DNA of 64,000 nucleotides from Actinoplanes siamensis (GTDB lineage Bacteria; Actinomycetota; Actinomycetes; Mycobacteriales; Micromonosporaceae), in contig NZ_BOMW01000028.1 in the NCBI RefSeq assembly GCF_016862395.1, forward strand, positions 62,001-126,000, written 5' to 3'. The position numbers were made by a program, and so were the translations under genes. Shown here in pieces: positions 62,175 to 64,000 of this stretch. The notes beneath the pieces were generated by a model. It saw nothing but the letters and a program-made list of their open reading frames with translations. It did not search any database and was not told where the DNA came from. Position 1 is the first letter of the stretch, and each line of letters starts with the position of its first letter.

Positions 62175-64000
62175 ATGGCAGCGGTGCTGGTCGTCGAGGA
62201 CAACCCGGAACATCAGGCGGTGCTCGTGGAGATCGTCCGCCGCCTCGGCCACGTGCCGACGGTCGCCGACGACGGCCGGGCCGGACTCGCCGCCGCCCTC
62301 GCCGCCCGGTTCGACCTGATCGTCGCGGACGTCGACATGCCGCACCTGGACGGGATACGGATGTGCCGGGCACTGCGGGCCGAGCCGGCCACCTCGGACG
62401 TCCCGGTCGTGCTGATCACCGGGTATCTGCCGCCCGGCGACAGCCTGCTCACCGGGGCGGGCGCGGCCGCTGTCGTACCCAAGCCGTTCCGTGTCCGCGA
62501 GCTCACCGAGACCCTGCGGCGCTGCCTGCCGCTGCCGCCGGACGACCCGTTCCTCGCCGAGCTGATGCACAGCCTGGACACCGGAGCGGTGGCCTGCGAC
62601 CGCCAGGGCCGGCCGATCTTCGTGAACCGCGCGGTCCGTGACTTCTTCGGCGACGAGTGCGCCACCGTGCCGATCCGCGAATGGCCGGAGCGGTACCACC
62701 TGCGCCGCCACGACGGCACCCCGCTGCAGCCGGACGAACTGCCGCTGGACCGGGCGCTGCGCGGCGAACGGGTGCACCACGCCGCGCTGCGGGCCTGCGA
62801 CCGCGAACACCGGCTGCGCTGGTTGACTGTCAACGCCCGGCCGGTGCGGGACCCGGGCGGGACGGTGCTCGGGGCGGTGGCCGCGGTGCACGACGTGACC
62901 GGGGAACGCCAGCAGATCCAGTACGAGAAGTGCAAGGCCGAGGTGCTCCGGGAACTGGTGCACGCCCCGGACATGCGGCACGCCGGCAAGGCCGTGCTGC
63001 GCACCCTGTCCACCTGCCTGGACTGGCCGTATCTGCGCCTCTGGCTGGTCGACGAGGTGACCGAGCGGCTGCGGTTGGAGGCCCTGCACGCCGCGCCGGA
63101 CGCCGAGGAGACCCCGGTGCCGACGACACTGCGGCGCGGGCAGGGGCTGGCCGGCCTCTGCTGGGAGCGCGCCGAGCTGATCTGGGTGCCCGACATCCAG
63201 GCGCCGGACTCGCCGATGCTGCCCCAGGTGGCGGCGGCGACCAGGTACCGGGGCGCCGGGGCGGTGCCGGTGCTCAGCGCCGAGCAGGTGGTCGGCGTGC
63301 TCACCTTCTTCAGCCCGGACCGGCAGGACCCGGAGCCGGCCCTGGCGGTGCTGCTCACCGGCATCGCCGGGCTGCTCGGGGCGTACCTGGAGCGGCGCCG
63401 CTCGGACGAGCTGGCCAACCAGCTGGCGGCCAGCATCGGCGAGTACATCGCACTGGTCGGGCACGAGCTGCGCACACCGCTGACGTCGATCGCCACGTAC
63501 ACCGATCTGATCGTGGAATCCGACGACGACACCACCATCGGCGAGGTCCGCGACCTGCTCGCGGTGATCGAGCGCAACAACGCCCGGCTGCGCTCGCTGG
63601 TCGAGCGCCTGCTGGACCTCTCCGCCCTGGAGTCCGGCCACGCCGGCCTCACCCTCGGCACCGTCGACCTCTCCGCGGTGCTGCAGACCGCGATCGCCAC
63701 GGTGACCGGCGAGACCGGCGAGCCGGGCCCGCGGATCCGCACCGACCTGCCGGACCACCTGCAGATCACCGGCGACCACGCCCGTCTACGCCAGGTCGCG
63801 GAAAATCTGATCGGCAACGCGGTCAAGTACAGCCCGGCCGGCTCCACCGTCACCGTCACCCTCACCGCCGACCAGGACGCCGCCGTCCTCACCGTCACCG
63901 ACGCCGGCATGGGCGTCCCGGACGGCGAGCGGAACCGCCTGTTCGCCCGCCTCTACCGGGCCACGAACGCCCGCCACAGCGACATCCCCGGCGCCGGGCT
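62175..64000 (+). CDS. Hybrid receiver-PAS-GAF histidine kinase (cut by window end)
   Basis: At least 608 residues, open to the last base. Domains in order: receiver (AAVLVVEDNPEH, phosphoacceptor Asp in LIVADVDMPHLDG about 54, Lys in VVPKPF), a PAS-like domain (MHSLDTGAVACDRQGRPIFV, about 137), a GAF-like domain (about 255-395), HisKA with VGHELRTPLTSIATYTDLI (about 432) and HATPase_c (ENLIGNAVKYSPAGS, TDAGMGVPDGE). An N-terminal receiver makes it an acceptor as well as a donor of phosphate. The ATG follows a notably AT-rich 45 bp that probably holds the promoter. Confidence 0.9.
   Translation, partial: MAAVLVVEDNPEHQAVLVEIVRRLGHVPTVADDGRAGLAAALAARFDLIVADVDMPHLDGIRMCRALRAEPATSDVPVVLITGYLPPGDSLLTGAGAAAVVPKPFRVRELTETLRRCLPLPPDDPFLAELMHSLDTGAVACDRQGRPIFVNRAVRDFFGDECATVPIREWPERYHLRRHDGTPLQPDELPLDRALRGERVHHAALRACDREHRLRWLTVNARPVRDPGGTVLGAVAAVHDVTGERQQIQYEKCKAEVLRELVHAPDMRHAGKAVLRTLSTCLDWPYLRLWLVDEVTERLRLEALHAAPDAEETPVPTTLRRGQGLAGLCWERAELIWVPDIQAPDSPMLPQVAAATRYRGAGAVPVLSAEQVVGVLTFFSPDRQDPEPALAVLLTGIAGLLGAYLERRRSDELANQLAASIGEYIALVGHELRTPLTSIATYTDLIVESDDDTTIGEVRDLLAVIERNNARLRSLVERLLDLSALESGHAGLTLGTVDLSAVLQTAIATVTGETGEPGPRIRTDLPDHLQITGDHARLRQVAENLIGNAVKYSPAGSTVTVTLTADQDAAVLTVTDAGMGVPDGERNRLFARLYRATNARHSDIPGAG

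Overview
The window is very GC-rich DNA (roughly 70% or more). It has frequent GTG starts, four-base ATGA or GTGA gene overlaps, long antisense open frames, LLM/F420-type oxidoreductases, and many sensor kinases and chemoreceptors. This points to an actinomycete chromosome. A motile, Actinoplanes-like member of the Micromonosporaceae is my best guess, inferred from style and gene content. I found no rRNA, tRNA, CRISPR array, transposase or prophage.

Left part. Bases 20-9327 form one tight minus-strand operon: a lipoprotein-type family-5 binding protein, two Dpp/Opp-type permeases, a fused double ATPase and four luciferase-like (LLM) flavin monooxygenases. It looks like uptake followed by oxidative C-S or C-N cleavage of an organic (probably sulfur) compound. 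It shares a 56-bp promoter gap, holding a perfect dyad, with a divergent membrane alkaline-phosphatase-superfamily protein. Next come a propionyl/acetyl-CoA synthetase, a NarL-type two-component pair and a membrane protein. A TetR repressor then faces a beta-oxidation operon (acyl-CoA dehydrogenase, thiolase, FadB-type fusion, alpha-methylacyl-CoA racemase).

Middle. Bases 23-34 kb are mixed: a GGDEF remnant, two orphan chemoreceptors, a ZnF-UBP protein, a divergent HxlR/QorB-like pair, DUF427, two more LLM oxidoreductases, a P1 peptidase, an isolated hydroxymethylbilane synthase homologue and a NUDIX hydrolase. Bases 34-41.4 kb form a xyloside/glucoside utilisation locus: a LacI regulator, a three-gene sugar ABC importer and a GH3 glycosidase. 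Three copies of one operator-like motif (CGAAAGTTNCGG) sit at its three promoters, and strong terminators close both arms.

Right part. Bases 41.6-54.6 kb carry polyamine/GABA catabolism in two arms: aldehyde dehydrogenase, GABA transaminase, AsnC/Lrp regulator and amine oxidase-like FAD protein; then an omega-aminotransferase and a complete PotABCD-type importer. Just upstream of potA lie two decayed genes, an internally deleted aldehyde dehydrogenase and a frameshifted aminotransferase. These suggest the importer once led with its own enzymes. From 54.8 kb to the edge are a Ser/Thr kinase, an inositol-phosphatase homologue with altered metal ligands, a DUF3618/holin-like membrane pair, and a signalling cluster (Hpt, GAF histidine kinase, STAS plus RsbW-like pair, and a receiver-PAS-GAF-kinase hybrid cut by the window end).
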